DNA from: Pseudomonas sp. AL03
GTDB taxonomy: Bacteria; Pseudomonadota; Gammaproteobacteria; Pseudomonadales; Pseudomonadaceae
Length of the DNA stretch: 64,000 bases
Assembly (NCBI RefSeq): GCF_029960815.1
Contig: NZ_JASBRE010000005.1
Span: 1 to 64,000 of the forward strand
Reading direction: 5' to 3'
Shown here piece by piece: positions 1 through 9,422 of this stretch. Within the stretch, counting starts at the first letter, position 1, and every line of letters begins with the position of its first letter. A model generated the notes under the pieces. The model did no database searches and had not been told where the DNA came from. It saw nothing but the letters and a program-made list of their open reading frames with translations. The position numbers and the translations under genes are program-made.

Positions 1-27
1 GGTAGACAGTGGGGGCGAGTCCATACA

Positions 28-173
28 TAGCAGCTGGCGAAGCCTGCGTTCGGCTGCGAAGCAGTCGTAATGTCAGCGAACGCGGTACGTCAGATAGACC
101 GCTTTAACAGGATTTGCGACTGCTGCGTCCGAACGCGGCCCGAACCGAACGCAGGCTTCGCCAGCTGCTACAG
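28..173. repeat. Long imperfect palindromic intergenic repeat, family C
   Basis: The outer arms are complementary: the left end reads TAGCAGCTGGCGAAGCCTGC and the right end reads its near reverse complement, closing with CCAGCTGCTACA. The inner part carries a second complementary pair around GCAGTCGTAA and GACTGCTGCG. Related copies lie at 22447-22580, 40646-40818, 59151-59184 (short form) and 59885-60048. This is a dispersed intergenic palindrome of the type common in fluorescent pseudomonads. No coding function is seen. Confidence 0.8.
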
Positions 174-208
174 GTGATTTTCGCCAGACCTGGCTGGCGA
201 AGTTTGGT

Positions 209-376
209 TTAGCGGTCCTGCGCATCCTTGGCATCCGCTTCCGCGTTGCGTTCAGCGACGCGTTTGCGTTGCTCATCGGTCAGTTCGACCTTGTTGGCGG
301 TGTCACGCAACATCATCAAACCACCAACGATCGAGCCGATTGCAACGATCAGAATTAACCAGGCATACCAAGGCAT
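209..376 (-). CDS. Small DUF2897 family membrane protein
   Basis: This 55-residue protein has one N-terminal membrane segment (about residues 3-22, WYAWLILIVAIGSIVGGLMM) followed by a charged tail rich in Arg, Glu, Lys and Asp. The arrangement matches the small DUF2897 proteins of pseudomonads, whose role is unknown. I chose the ATG at 376 because TTAAGGAGAG sits just upstream; the frame stays open further 5' but that part is not protein-like. It lies downstream of the broken ethanolamine permease gene on the same strand. The family call is from memory of the sequence style. Confidence 0.7.
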   Translation of the reverse strand: MPWYAWLILIVAIGSIVGGLMMLRDTANKVELTDEQRKRVAERNAEADAKDAQDR

Positions 377-514
377 AGGGCTCTCCTTAAGGGCAGGCCG
401 ATTGGCGGGTTTCGCCAATCGATCGTGCATACCACTTTGAGCGATGGATTTTCGCACTGGTTCCATCGCAGTCATTCCATTCTATGCCTGTTATGACAGC
501 AACACTTCGCCTGT

Positions 515-1733
515 TTAAAGTCCGGTCAGCATCGCGTCAGCCGGTGCATCGGCACGCAGTTGCGCCGTGAGCATGAAGTACACGAACCCCACCGCCATGA
601 AGCCCAGGAAGATCAACCCGATCAAGGTGTTGAACCAGGCCATCGCCACCAGGCAGACCACCGCCAGCACCAGCGCAATCATCGGCACCAATGGGTAGCA
701 AGGCGCGCGAAAGGTGCGCTCCAGATTCGGTTCGGTTTTGCGCAGTTTGAACAGGCTGAGCATGCTCATGATGTACATCACAATCGCCCCGAATACCGCC
801 ATCGTGATCATCGCTGCCGTCAGCGTCATGCCGCCCAGGTTGATCAAACCATCGCTGTAGATCGCGGCAATGCCGATCACGCCGCCGGCGATGATTGCCC
901 GGTGCGGGGTCTGAAAACGTGACAACTTGGCCAGGGACGCCGGCAAGTAACCGGCACGGGCGAGAGCGAAGAACTGCCGCGAGTAGCCCAGGATGATGCC
1001 GTGGAAACTCGCCACCAGACCGAACAGGCCAATCCACACCAGCATGTGCAACCAGCCCGAGCTTTCGCCCACCACGGTTTTCATCGCTTGCGGCAGCGGA
1101 TCGTTGATGTTCGACAGGGTGCGCCAGTCACCGACGCCGCCGGCAAAGAACATCACGCCCATGGCCAGCAGCACTACCAAACACATCGGAACCGGCCCAG
1201 CCGTTAAGCGCGAAATTGCCGAAGCTGAACGCCGGGGCGACCACGCCCATGAACACCAGCAGTTCGGCCACGGCCAAGACGCAGACGATCAACTCGAACG
1301 TCGCGGCCAGTTTCACCCCGAGGATGTTCAGGCCCATGAACACGATGTAGGCGCCGACTGCTGCGTGCTTCGGGTCGAGCGCGGGAAACTGCACGTTGAG
1401 GTAGGCACCGATTGCCAAGGCAATGGCCGGCGGGGCGAAGACGAATTCGATCAGCGTCGCCAGCCCGGCGATCAATCCGCCTTTCTCGCCAAAGGCGCGA
1501 CGGCTGTAGGCAAAGGGACCGCCGGCATGGGGAATCGCCGTGGTCAGCTCGGTGAAACTGAAGATGAAGCAGGTGTACAGGGTGGCGACCATAAAGGACG
1601 TCACCAGAAAACCGAGCGTGCCCGCCACGCCCCAGCCGTAACTCCAGCCGAAGTATTCGCCGGATATCACCAGCCCGACCGCAATGCCCCACAGGTGCAG
1701 CGTGCCCAGCGTGGGTTTGAGTTGTGTGTTCAT
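515..1733 (-). pseudogene. eat: Ethanolamine permease, disrupted by an internal deletion
   Basis: The 5' part (1733 down to about 1180) encodes an intact start of an APC-superfamily permease with SGEYFGWSYGWG and the AGGPFAYSRRAFGEKGG region. The 3' part (about 1185 to 515) encodes the C-terminal membrane segments but in another frame. The junction falls just after FALNGWAGSD. Compared with the roughly 454-residue family length that I remember, about 50 residues are missing, covering one membrane segment and the conserved loop after it. The deletion is not a multiple of three, so reading in the first frame ends in about 20 unrelated residues. The gene is probably inactive. No insertion sequence is present at the junction. 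A clone or assembly error is the alternative. Confidence 0.8.
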
Positions 1734-1740
1734 GCTGCCT

Positions 1741-1823
1741 TCGCGAGCAAGCCCGCTCCCACATTTGAAATGCGTTTACCCAGACAACGACGATCCCTGT
1801 GGGAGCGAGCTTGCTCGCGATGA
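1741..1823. repeat. Paired REP sequence (REPIN-like), family A
   Basis: Two inverted copies of the Pseudomonas REP core are present. TCGCGAGCAAGCCCGCTCCCAC lies at 1741-1762, and its reverse-complement form GTGGGAGCGAGCTTGCTCGCGA is at 1799-1820, about 35 bp apart. The pair sits directly 5' of eat and 50 bp before the potassium operon's candidate control site. Other family A copies are at 5871-5963, 10146-10161 (half) and 11625-11646. Confidence 0.8.
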
Positions 1824-1865
1824 GGCCCGCCCGGACACCGCTGTAACGCCGGCATAAACCCACTC

Positions 1866-1882
1866 TTTACGTTTTCTTTATG
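1866..1882 (+). promoter_or_regulatory. Candidate KdpE-binding site upstream of kdpF
   Basis: TTTACG, a five-base spacer TTTTC, then TTTATG form a direct repeat about 90 bp before kdpF. The E. coli KdpE target is remembered as two TTTA-containing half-sites with a short T-rich spacer, so position and form fit. This is an inference; no clear -35/-10 pair was assigned. Confidence 0.35.
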
Positions 1883-1973
1883 AACAGCCAACACCCTCGA
1901 TCTCGTTCCTTTACAGCCTCCCTGCCGACAATGGCTCCACACGCGGCAATACGCCGTAACACGGAGAATTTCC

Positions 1974-2063
1974 ATGAGCGTTCTGGACGGGGTGTCACTG
2001 CTTTTGGCAGTGGGGCTGTTCATTTATCTGTTGGTTGCGCTGTTGCGCGCGGACCGGAACTAG
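1974..2063 (+). CDS. kdpF: KdpF, small subunit of the Kdp potassium ATPase
   Basis: This 29-residue protein starts MSVLDGVSLLLAV and is essentially one membrane helix (VSLLLAVGLFIYLLVALL) with a short RADRN tail, as KdpF proteins are. KdpF stabilises the KdpFABC complex in the inner membrane. ACGGAGAATTTCC precedes the ATG as ribosome binding site. It ends 8 bp before kdpA, so the two are surely co-transcribed. Confidence 0.92.
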   Translation: MSVLDGVSLLLAVGLFIYLLVALLRADRN

Positions 2064-2071
2064 GAGCGGCT

Positions 2072-3781
2072 ATGCACAGTTATGACTATTGGCTGATCCT
2101 CGCCTTCTTCGCCGTGGTGCTGATTCCGGCACCGTTCCTGGGGCGCTTTTACTACAAGGTGATGGAAGGTCAGCGCACGTGGCTTTCACCGATCCTCGGA
2201 CCGGTGGAACGTGGCTGTTATCGGGTGGCCGGCGTTGATCCGCAGGCCGAACAGAGCTGGCAGAAGTACACCCTGGCCTTGCTCGCCTTCAACCTCGCGG
2301 GCTTTTTGCTGTTGTTCGCGATTCTGTTGTTCCAGGACCACTTGCCACTGAACCCGCAGAACCTGCCGGGTCAAGAGTGGACGCAAGCGTTCAATACCGC
2401 CGTCAGCTTTATGACCAATACCAACTGGCAGTCGTACAGTGGCGAAGCGACCCTGAGCTACCTGAGTCAGATGGTCGGCCTCACCGTGCAGAACTTCGTC
2501 AGCGCCGCCACCGGCCTCGCCGTGTTGGTTGCCCTGTGTCGCGGGATTGGTCGCAAGTCGAGCAAGACCCTCGGCAACTTCTGGGTCGACATGACCCGCG
2601 CCACCCTCTACGGCTTGTTGCCGCTGTGCCTGCTGCTGGCGCTGTATCTGGTCTGGCAGGGCGTACCGCAAACCTTCGCGCACTACGTGAATGCCGTGAC
2701 GATGCAAGGCGTCGATCAGGTGATCCCGCTTGGCCCGGCCGCCAGTCAGATTGCGATCAAGCAACTGGGCACCAACGGCGGTGGTTTCTTCGGCGTCAAC
2801 TCGGCGCACCCGTTCGAGAACCCAACGGCGTGGAGCAACCTGTTTGAAGTCGGCTCGATCATTCTGATCCCGGTGGCGTTGGTGTTCACCTTCGGCCACT
2901 ACGTGAAAGACCTGCGTCAGAGCCGCGCGATCATCGCCTGCATGCTGGCGTTGTTCCTGATCGGCGGCGCCACGTCGCTGTGGGCTGAATACCAGCCGAA
3001 CCCGACCCTGAACAATGTCGCCGTCGAACAGACCGCGCCGCTGGAAGGCAAGGAAGCGCGCTTCGGCACCACCGCCACGGTGCTGTGGTCGGTGACTACC
3101 ACCGCGGCGTCCAACGGTTCGGTCAACGGCATGCACGACAGCCTTAACCCGCTGAGTGGCATGGTCGCGATGGTCAACATGATGGTCGGCGAAGTGATCT
3201 TCGGCGGTGTCGGTGCCGGGCTCTACGGCATGTTGTTGAACGTGTTGATCGCCGTGTTTCTCGCCGGCCTGATGATCGGCCGCACCCCGGAATACCTCGG
3301 CAAGAAACTGCAGGCCAAGGAGGTCCAGTTGCTGGTGGTGACCTTGCTGGTGATGCCGGTCGGCGTGCTGGTGCTCGGCGCGATTGCCGCGAGCCTGCCC
3401 GGTCCGGTCGCAGCCGTCAGCAACCCCGGCGCTCACGGTTTCAGCCAGTTGCTGTACGCCTACACCTCGGCCAGTGCCAACAACGGTTCGGCGTTCGGCG
3501 GCTTCGGTGCCAACACCGCGTTCCACAACTTGATGCTCGGCCTGGGCATGTTGATCGGTCGCTTCGGTTACATCCTCCCGGTTCTGGCCCTGGCCGGCAG
3601 CCTGGCGATGAAGAAAACCGCGCCGATCGGCCAGAACAGCTTCCCGACTCATGGCCCGCTGTTCGTGACCCTGTTGACCGTGACCATTTTGCTGGTGGGT
3701 GGTTTGACCTTCCTGCCGACATTGGCGCTGGGTCCTATTGCTGAACATTTGAGTTTGGCTGCTTTTGGGTTAAAGAGCTGA
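2072..3781 (+). CDS. kdpA: KdpA, potassium-binding channel-like subunit of Kdp ATPase
   Basis: KdpA is the K+-translocating subunit of the high-affinity KdpFABC pump in the inner membrane and is related to K+ channels. The protein has 569 residues, normal for the family, with about ten membrane segments. Selectivity-filter-like motifs are visible, including TNTNWQSYSGE, GTNGGGFFGVNSAHPFENP and SANNGSAFGGFGANT. The ATG at 2072 is preceded by TAGGAGCGGC, which also holds the kdpF stop. The frame is open further upstream to 1880 but would overlap kdpF, so the shorter start is right. kdpB follows 7 bp later. Confidence 0.97.
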   Translation: MHSYDYWLILAFFAVVLIPAPFLGRFYYKVMEGQRTWLSPILGPVERGCYRVAGVDPQAEQSWQKYTLALLAFNLAGFLLLFAILLFQDHLPLNPQNLPGQEWTQAFNTAVSFMTNTNWQSYSGEATLSYLSQMVGLTVQNFVSAATGLAVLVALCRGIGRKSSKTLGNFWVDMTRATLYGLLPLCLLLALYLVWQGVPQTFAHYVNAVTMQGVDQVIPLGPAASQIAIKQLGTNGGGFFGVNSAHPFENPTAWSNLFEVGSIILIPVALVFTFGHYVKDLRQSRAIIACMLALFLIGGATSLWAEYQPNPTLNNVAVEQTAPLEGKEARFGTTATVLWSVTTTAASNGSVNGMHDSLNPLSGMVAMVNMMVGEVIFGGVGAGLYGMLLNVLIAVFLAGLMIGRTPEYLGKKLQAKEVQLLVVTLLVMPVGVLVLGAIAASLPGPVAAVSNPGAHGFSQLLYAYTSASANNGSAFGGFGANTAFHNLMLGLGMLIGRFGYILPVLALAGSLAMKKTAPIGQNSFPTHGPLFVTLLTVTILLVGGLTFLPTLALGPIAEHLSLAAFGLKS

Positions 3782-3788
3782 GGATTGA

Positions 3789-5849
3789 ATGATGAATATG
3801 CCCGTAACTAAAACCGCCACCGTCAAGGTGCCAGAACAACCGAAAACCGCGATCTCGGCCCTCTGGCGCCCGGCGCTGGTGCAAGCCTTCGTCAAGCTCG
3901 ACCCACGGCAATTGCAGCGTGCGCCGGTGATGCTGGTGGTCGAACTGACCGCGGTCCTGACCACCGTGCTGTGCTTCATTCCCGACGCGGCGGTGCCGAC
4001 CTTTGTCGCCGCGCAAATCGCCTTGTGGTTGTGGTTCACCGTGCTCTTCGCCAACTTCGCCGAAGCCCTGGCCGAAGGTCGCGGCAAGGCCCGCGCCGAC
4101 AGCCTCAAGGCCGGCAGCGAAGGCTTGAGCGCTCGACGCAAAACCAGTAACGGTGCCTTTCAAGTGGTGCCGGCCACCAGCCTGCGCAAGGGCGATGTGG
4201 TGCGCGTTGAAGTCGGGGAAATGATCCCCGGTGACGGTGAGGTGATTGAAGGCATCGCGGCGGTCAACGAAGCGGCGATTACCGGTGAATCGGCGCCGGT
4301 GATTCGCGAATCCGGTGGCGACCGCTCGGCCGTCACCGGCAACACCCGCCTGGTCTCCGACTGGCTGCTGGTGCGGATCACGGCCAACCCTGGCGAGTCG
4401 ACACTGGACCGCATGATCGCCCTGGTCGAAGGCGCCAAACGCCAGAAAACCCCGAACGAAGTGGCGCTCGACATCCTGCTGATCGGCCTGACCCTGATCT
4501 TCCTGCTGGTGGTCGTTACCCTGCAACCGTTCGCCCACTTCGCCAACGGCAGCCTGCCGTTGGTGTTCCTGGTGGCGTTGTTGGTCACGCTGATTCCGAC
4601 CACCATTGGCGGTTTGCTGTCGGCCATTGGTATCGCCGGGATGGACCGTCTGGTGCGCCTGAATGTGATCGCCAAATCCGGTCGCGCCGTGGAAGCGGCG
4701 GGGGACGTACACGTCCTGCTGCTGGACAAGACCGGCACCATCACCTTCGGTAACCGTCGTTGCACCGCGGTTTACGCGGCACCTTGCGTCACCGCCAAGG
4801 AACTCGCCGAGGGTGCGTTGTTCGCCTCGTTGGCCGATGACACGGCTGAAGGTAAATCCATCGTCGAGTACCTGCGCGGCACTCAGCCACAGCCTGAGCC
4901 GTCCACCGAACTGCTGACCGTTGTACCGTTCAGTGCCGAGACGCGCCTGTCCGGTGTCGACTATCAGGGCCGCGTGTATCGCAAAGGTGCGGTGGACTCG
5001 TTGCTGGCCTTCGTCGGCCTGAAACGCGCCGACCTTGCAGCGCCGCTGTCCCGGGAAATCGACAAGATCGCCCAGAGCGGCGGCACGCCGTTGCTGGTCT
5101 GCGCCGACGGTAAATTGCTCGGCGCGATCCACCTCAAGGACGTGGTCAAGCCCGGCATCCGCGAGCGTTTCGCCGAGCTGCGCAAACTGGGGATTCGCAC
5201 GGTCATGGTGACCGGCGACAACCCGCTGACCGCCGCCGCGATTGCGGCCGAGGCGGGCGTGGATGACGTGCTGGCCGAAGCCACACCGGAGAAGAAGCTG
5301 GCGCGCATTCGCCACGAGCAGAACGACGGTCGCCTGGTCGCCATGTGCGGCGACGGCGCCAACGACGCCCCGGCCCTGGCCCAGGCGGACGTGGGCATGG
5401 CGATGAACGACGGGACGCAAGCGGCGCGCGAGGCGGCGAACATGGTCGACCTCGACAGCGACCCGACCAAGCTGCTGGACGTGGTGCAGATTGGTAAAGA
5501 ACTGCTGGTGACCCGCGGTGCGCTGACGACGTTTTCCATCGCCAACGACGTGGCCAAGTACTTCGCCATCCTGCCGGCGCTGTTCGCCTCGATCTACCCG
5601 CAACTGGGCGTGCTGAACGTCATGCACCTGAGCAGTCCGCAGAGCGCGATTCTGTCGGCGATTGTGTTCAACGCCTTGATCATTGTGGTGCTGATTCCGC
5701 TGGCGCTGCGCGGTGTGCGGGTGCAAGCGGCGAGTGCGGCGGCGTTGCTGCGTCGCAATTTATTGATCTATGGGTTGGGCGGGCTATTGGTGCCGTTTGT
5801 GGGGATCAAGGCGATCGACATGCTGCTCACTGCATTGCATTTGGTTTGA
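3789..5849 (+). CDS. kdpB: KdpB, ATP-hydrolysing P-type ATPase subunit
   Basis: KdpB hydrolyses ATP through a phospho-aspartate intermediate and drives K+ uptake by KdpA. The 686-residue protein shows the P-type signature DKTGT with the phosphorylated Asp at residue 313, TGES in the actuator domain, and the hinge motif [18 protein letters not shown]. Seven or so membrane segments are in the expected places, including the [17 protein letters not shown] segment. Two tandem ATGs (3789 and 3798 with MMNMP) make the exact start uncertain by a few codons. A REP pair lies between this gene and kdpC. Confidence 0.97.
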   Translation: MMNMPVTKTATVKVPEQPKTAISALWRPALVQAFVKLDPRQLQRAPVMLVVELTAVLTTVLCFIPDAAVPTFVAAQIALWLWFTVLFANFAEALAEGRGKARADSLKAGSEGLSARRKTSNGAFQVVPATSLRKGDVVRVEVGEMIPGDGEVIEGIAAVNEAAITGESAPVIRESGGDRSAVTGNTRLVSDWLLVRITANPGESTLDRMIALVEGAKRQKTPNEVALDILLIGLTLIFLLVVVTLQPFAHFANGSLPLVFLVALLVTLIPTTIGGLLSAIGIAGMDRLVRLNVIAKSGRAVEAAGDVHVLLLDKTGTITFGNRRCTAVYAAPCVTAKELAEGALFASLADDTAEGKSIVEYLRGTQPQPEPSTELLTVVPFSAETRLSGVDYQGRVYRKGAVDSLLAFVGLKRADLAAPLSREIDKIAQSGGTPLLVCADGKLLGAIHLKDVVKPGIRERFAELRKLGIRTVMVTGDNPLTAAAIAAEAGVDDVLAEATPEKKLARIRHEQNDGRLVAMCGDGANDAPALAQADVGMAMNDGTQAAREAANMVDLDSDPTKLLDVVQIGKELLVTRGALTTFSIANDVAKYFAILPALFASIYPQLGVLNVMHLSSPQSAILSAIVFNALIIVVLIPLALRGVRVQAASAAALLRRNLLIYGLGGLLVPFVGIKAIDMLLTALHLV

Positions 5850-5870
5850 CCCTGGCGAGCGCTTCGCGCT

Positions 5871-5963
5871 CGATCGCGGGCAAGCCTCGCTCCTACAGGG
5901 TTTGAGGTGTTCGCAAAGCTCGTGTACGACGCCAACCCGTAGGAGCAAAGCTTGCTCGCGATG
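5871..5963. repeat. Paired REP sequence inside the kdp operon, family A
   Basis: CGATCGCGGGCAAGCCTCGC plus TCCTACA on the left and GTAGGAGCAAAGCTTGCTCG plus CGATGA on the right are inverted copies of the REP core. They fill the 174-bp gap between kdpB and kdpC. Such hairpins can affect mRNA stability or readthrough, so the ratio of KdpC to KdpAB could be influenced; that is inference. Confidence 0.8.
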
Positions 5964-6023
5964 AATGCACCACGGTGCAGCTGAATGAACGCTGACTTGT
6001 TCACCGAATTCGAGGATTTTGAA

Positions 6024-6572
6024 ATGTCCACAATGATACGCCCGGCCCTGAGCCTGCTCGTCCTGATGACCCTGATCACCGGCGTCGCTTACCCCTTGGT
6101 AGTCACCGGTGTCGCCCAGGTCGCATTCCCCGATCAAGCCAACGGCAGCCTGGTCCACGACGCCGATGGCAAGGTCCGCGGCTCGTCCCTGATTGCCCAG
6201 GATTTCGTCGGTGACGCCTGGTTCCATCCACGGCCATCGGCCGGTGCCTTTGCCACCGTGTCGAGCAGTGCCAGTAACCTCTCGCCGAGCAACCCGGCCC
6301 TGGCCACTCGGGTGATCGACGATGCCAATAAACTGCTGGTGCCGGGCCAGGGTCCGGTGCCATTGGCCCTGTTGACCACCTCGGGCAGCGGTCTCGATCC
6401 ACACTTGCCACCGGCAGCGATTACCTATCAACTGGCGCGTGTTGCGGCCGCGCGCAATCTGCCGGTGGCGACCCTTCAGCAACTGCTGGAGGCGCACATT
6501 GAACAGCCACTCGTTGGCCCGCCAGTGGTGAATGTTTTGGCGTTGAACCTGGCGCTGGAAAACCTGTGGTAG
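6024..6572 (+). CDS. kdpC: KdpC, assembly/ATP-affinity subunit of Kdp ATPase
   Basis: KdpC is a single-span inner-membrane protein of the Kdp pump with a periplasmic domain. The 182-residue product starts [20 protein letters not shown], whose hydrophobic stretch is the membrane anchor. It then shows the family blocks [33 protein letters not shown] and [15 protein letters not shown] chose the ATG at 6024 because GAGGA is 8 bases upstream and the next ATG 5' adds 13 unlikely residues. It is separated from kdpB by a REP pair and from kdpD by a family B palindrome. Confidence 0.95.
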   Translation: MSTMIRPALSLLVLMTLITGVAYPLVVTGVAQVAFPDQANGSLVHDADGKVRGSSLIAQDFVGDAWFHPRPSAGAFATVSSSASNLSPSNPALATRVIDDANKLLVPGQGPVPLALLTTSGSGLDPHLPPAAITYQLARVAAARNLPVATLQQLLEAHIEQPLVGPPVVNVLALNLALENLW

Positions 6573-6574
6573 AC

Positions 6575-6683
6575 GATCGTTCCCACGCTCCGCGTGGGAA
6601 TGCATCAATGGACGCTCTGCGTCCGCTTGGATGGGACGCGGAGCGTCCCGGGCTGCATTCCCACGCAGAGCGTGGGAACGATC
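6575..6683. repeat. Palindromic intergenic repeat, family B
   Basis: GATCGTTCCCACGCTC at the left and GAGCGTGGGAACGATC at the right are perfect inverted arms. Inside are two further GGACGC/GCGTCC type pairings. Copies are at 16894-17005 (full) and 35751-35788 (arms only). It starts 3 bp after the kdpC stop codon and ends 26 bp before kdpD. Confidence 0.85.
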
Positions 6684-6708
6684 AATCTGAAAAAAGAGAA
6701 CTTCAAGC

Positions 6709-9354
6709 ATGAGTGACTCCGGCCGCGCCGACGCGTTGTTAGCAGACCTGCCCCGGGATGGCCGTGGCCGGCTCAAGGTTTTTCTCGGCGCCGCGCCCGG
6801 TGTCGGCAAAACCTACGCCATGCTGCAAGCGGCCCACACCCAACTGCGCCAGGGTGTGAAAGTCATTGCCGGCGTGGTCGAAACCCATGGCCGCGCCGAA
6901 ACCGAAGCGCTGCTCGGCGGCTTGCCGCAGCAGCCGTTGGTGCGCTCGGAATACCGTGGCGTGATGCTCGAAGAAATGGACCTCGACGGCTTGCTCGCGG
7001 CCAAACCGAAACTGGTGCTGGTGGACGAACTGGCCCACAGCAACGCGCCCGGCAGTCGCCACACCAAACGCTGGCAAGACATTCAGGAATTGCTCGCTGC
7101 AGGCATTGACGTGTTCACCACGGTCAACGTCCAGCACCTGGAAAGTCTTAACGACAAAGTGCGTGGCATCACCGGTGTGCAGGTCCGCGAAACCCTGCCG
7201 GACTGGGTGCTGCAAGAGGCCTACGAACTGCTGCTGATCGACCTGCCGCCGCGCGAGCTGCTCGAGCGTCTGCGCGATGGCAAGGTCTACGTGCCGGAGC
7301 AGGCGAGGGCGGCCATCGATGCTTTCTTCACCCAGACCAACCTCACGGCCCTGCGTGAGCTGGCGATGCAAACCGCCGCCGCTCAAGTCGATGATGATTT
7401 GGCCCAGGGCTATCGCCAGCTCGGCCAAGCGGCGCCGGCGGTACGCGGTCGCCTGTTGGTTGGTGTCGATGGCGATGCTCAGGCCGAGCGCCTGGTGCGT
7501 CACGCCAGTCGCGTCGCCCAGCGTCGGCATTTGCCGTGGAGCCTGGTGCATGTGGACAACGGCAGCGTGCGTGACGAGCAGTCGCGCCTGCGTCTGCAAA
7601 GTGCCCAGCAATTGGCCGAACGCCTCGGCGGCGAAGTGGTGTTGTTGCGCGCCGGAGAGGTGGCGAAAACCTTGATCCAGCACGCCGCCGAACGTCGCGC
7701 GAGCCTAGTGTTGGTGGGGCAGTCCCGGCAGCGGTTGCGTCGGCGATTGTTCGGCGGCGGTCTGGCGTCACGTTTGCTGCGCGATGCGCGCGGGTTGGAA
7801 ATCAACGTCCTCGACAGCGACCACGAACAGCATCAGCCGCGTCAGCGTTCGGCGCAGACGCTGGTGTGGTTCGACTACGCGCTGGCGCTGATGGCGACGG
7901 TGCTCGCCAGCGCCTTGGCCTGGGCGGTGGCGAGTGTCTTGCCGCTGCCCAATATCTCGCTGGTGTTTCTCGCCGCGGTGTTGCTGGTGGCGGTGCGCAG
8001 CAGCCTCGGCCCGGCGCTGGCCTGTGCGGCGTTGTCGTTTCTGACCTACGACTTTTTGTTCATTCCGCCGACTTTCTCTTTCAGCATCCAGCGCGAAGAA
8101 GACGTGCTGACCTTGCTGTTCTTCCTGCTGATGGCGGCGCTCACCGGTAACCTCGCGGCCCGACAGCGGCGGCAGTTACAAGCCCTGCGCGACACTCAGG
8201 AAGAAACCACCGAACTGCTCGACCTGTCACGCAAACTCACTGCCGCCACCGACCGTCAGGCGGTGGTCAGCGCAGCGGCCCAGCACCTCAACGGCTGGAG
8301 TGATCTGCAACTGTGCCTGCTCAATCAAGACGGGCAGGGCGGCTGGAAAGTCGAAACCGGTGGGCCGCTGGAGTTTTCCGAAGCCGAGCGCGCTGCCGCT
8401 GATTGGGCCTGGCAACATGATCAACCGGCCGGCGCGGGCACCGGCACGCTGCCGTTCGGACGCTGGTGGTGGTGGCCGTTGTCGGTGGAAGACGGGCCGC
8501 TGGCATTGCTCGGTGTGTGTGCCAAAGAGGGCCAGACCCTGAGCGGGCAGCGTCGCCGTTTGTTGACCGCGTTGAGCCAGCCGCTGGCCCAGGCGCTGGC
8601 GCGTGCGCAATTGGCCGAGGACCTGGAAGCCGCTCGGTTGCACGGCGAAACCGAGCAACTGCGCAGTGCCTTGCTGGCCTCGGTGTCCCACGATTTGCGC
8701 ACGCCGCTGACCTCCATGCGCGGCAGCATCGACAGCCTGTTGGCCCTCGGTGAAGCGATCCCGCTGGAGGATCGCCGCGAACTGCTCGAAGGCACTCGCG
8801 ATGAAGCCGAACGCCTCGATCGCTACATCCAAAACCTGCTGGACATGACCCGCCTCGGGCACGGCGCCCTGAAGCTGGCGCGGGACTGGGTGTCACCGGC
8901 CGACATCGTCGGCAGTTCGCTCAATCGTCTGCGCGCCGTGCTGGCGCCGTTGCAGGTGACCACCGAAGTGCCGCCGCAGTTGCCGCTGCTTTACGTCCAC
9001 GCCGCGCTGATCGAACAGGCGCTGGTCAACGTGCTCGAAAACGCCGCGCGGTTTTCACCGCCTCACGGTCGCCTGCAATTGCGCGCCGGAGCCGATGACA
9101 GCGAGCTGTTTTTTTCAGTGAGCGATGAAGGGCCGGGGATTCCGCAGGAAGAACGGGCGAAGATTTTCGACATGTTCTACACCGCTGCGCGCGGTGATCG
9201 TGGTGGACAGGGCACCGGACTGGGGCTGGCGATCTGTCAGGGCATGGTCGGTGCCCATGGCGGGCGGATCAGCGTCGCCGATGGCATCGAAGGGCGGGGC
9301 ACCTGCATCACGGTGCACCTGCCGTTGCAGGCTCAGCCGGCCTTTGAAAATTAA
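6709..9354 (+). CDS. kdpD: KdpD, potassium/turgor-responsive sensor histidine kinase
   Basis: KdpD controls phosphorylation of KdpE in response to low K+ or osmotic stress. The 881-residue protein has the usual order: N-terminal KdpD domain with Walker A GAAPGVGKTYAML (about 28-40) and Walker B-like LVLVDELAHSNAPG, a universal-stress-like domain to about residue 370, four closely spaced membrane segments (about 386-490), a GAF-like region, then the kinase with phospho-acceptor His661 in SVSHDLRTPLTSMRG and ATP-binding GTGLGLAICQGMV. The length matches the family. A family B palindrome separates it from kdpC, so it may be expressed partly independently. Confidence 0.97.
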   Translation: MSDSGRADALLADLPRDGRGRLKVFLGAAPGVGKTYAMLQAAHTQLRQGVKVIAGVVETHGRAETEALLGGLPQQPLVRSEYRGVMLEEMDLDGLLAAKPKLVLVDELAHSNAPGSRHTKRWQDIQELLAAGIDVFTTVNVQHLESLNDKVRGITGVQVRETLPDWVLQEAYELLLIDLPPRELLERLRDGKVYVPEQARAAIDAFFTQTNLTALRELAMQTAAAQVDDDLAQGYRQLGQAAPAVRGRLLVGVDGDAQAERLVRHASRVAQRRHLPWSLVHVDNGSVRDEQSRLRLQSAQQLAERLGGEVVLLRAGEVAKTLIQHAAERRASLVLVGQSRQRLRRRLFGGGLASRLLRDARGLEINVLDSDHEQHQPRQRSAQTLVWFDYALALMATVLASALAWAVASVLPLPNISLVFLAAVLLVAVRSSLGPALACAALSFLTYDFLFIPPTFSFSIQREEDVLTLLFFLLMAALTGNLAARQRRQLQALRDTQEETTELLDLSRKLTAATDRQAVVSAAAQHLNGWSDLQLCLLNQDGQGGWKVETGGPLEFSEAERAAADWAWQHDQPAGAGTGTLPFGRWWWWPLSVEDGPLALLGVCAKEGQTLSGQRRRLLTALSQPLAQALARAQLAEDLEAARLHGETEQLRSALLASVSHDLRTPLTSMRGSIDSLLALGEAIPLEDRRELLEGTRDEAERLDRYIQNLLDMTRLGHGALKLARDWVSPADIVGSSLNRLRAVLAPLQVTTEVPPQLPLLYVHAALIEQALVNVLENAARFSPPHGRLQLRAGADDSELFFSVSDEGPGIPQEERAKIFDMFYTAARGDRGGQGTGLGLAICQGMVGAHGGRISVADGIEGRGTCITVHLPLQAQPAFEN

Positions 9355-9422
9355 GAGCCGAAAGTGAAGCCTGATCGTGCTTGCGTTACTCTCTTGCCAC
9401 TTCTTTGTGTTGATGTGAATTC

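Noticed and set aside
28..173. Inverted repeats interpreted as insertion-sequence ends or attachment sites
   Set aside because: The elements hold no transposase or integrase and recur in several intergenic gaps without target duplications; they fit dispersed palindromic repeats better.
2186..5726. Long minus-strand open frames opposite kdpA and kdpB
   Set aside because: Their translations are rich in Gln, His and Arg with no domain, as expected for the antisense of high-GC Pseudomonas genes with strong codon bias.
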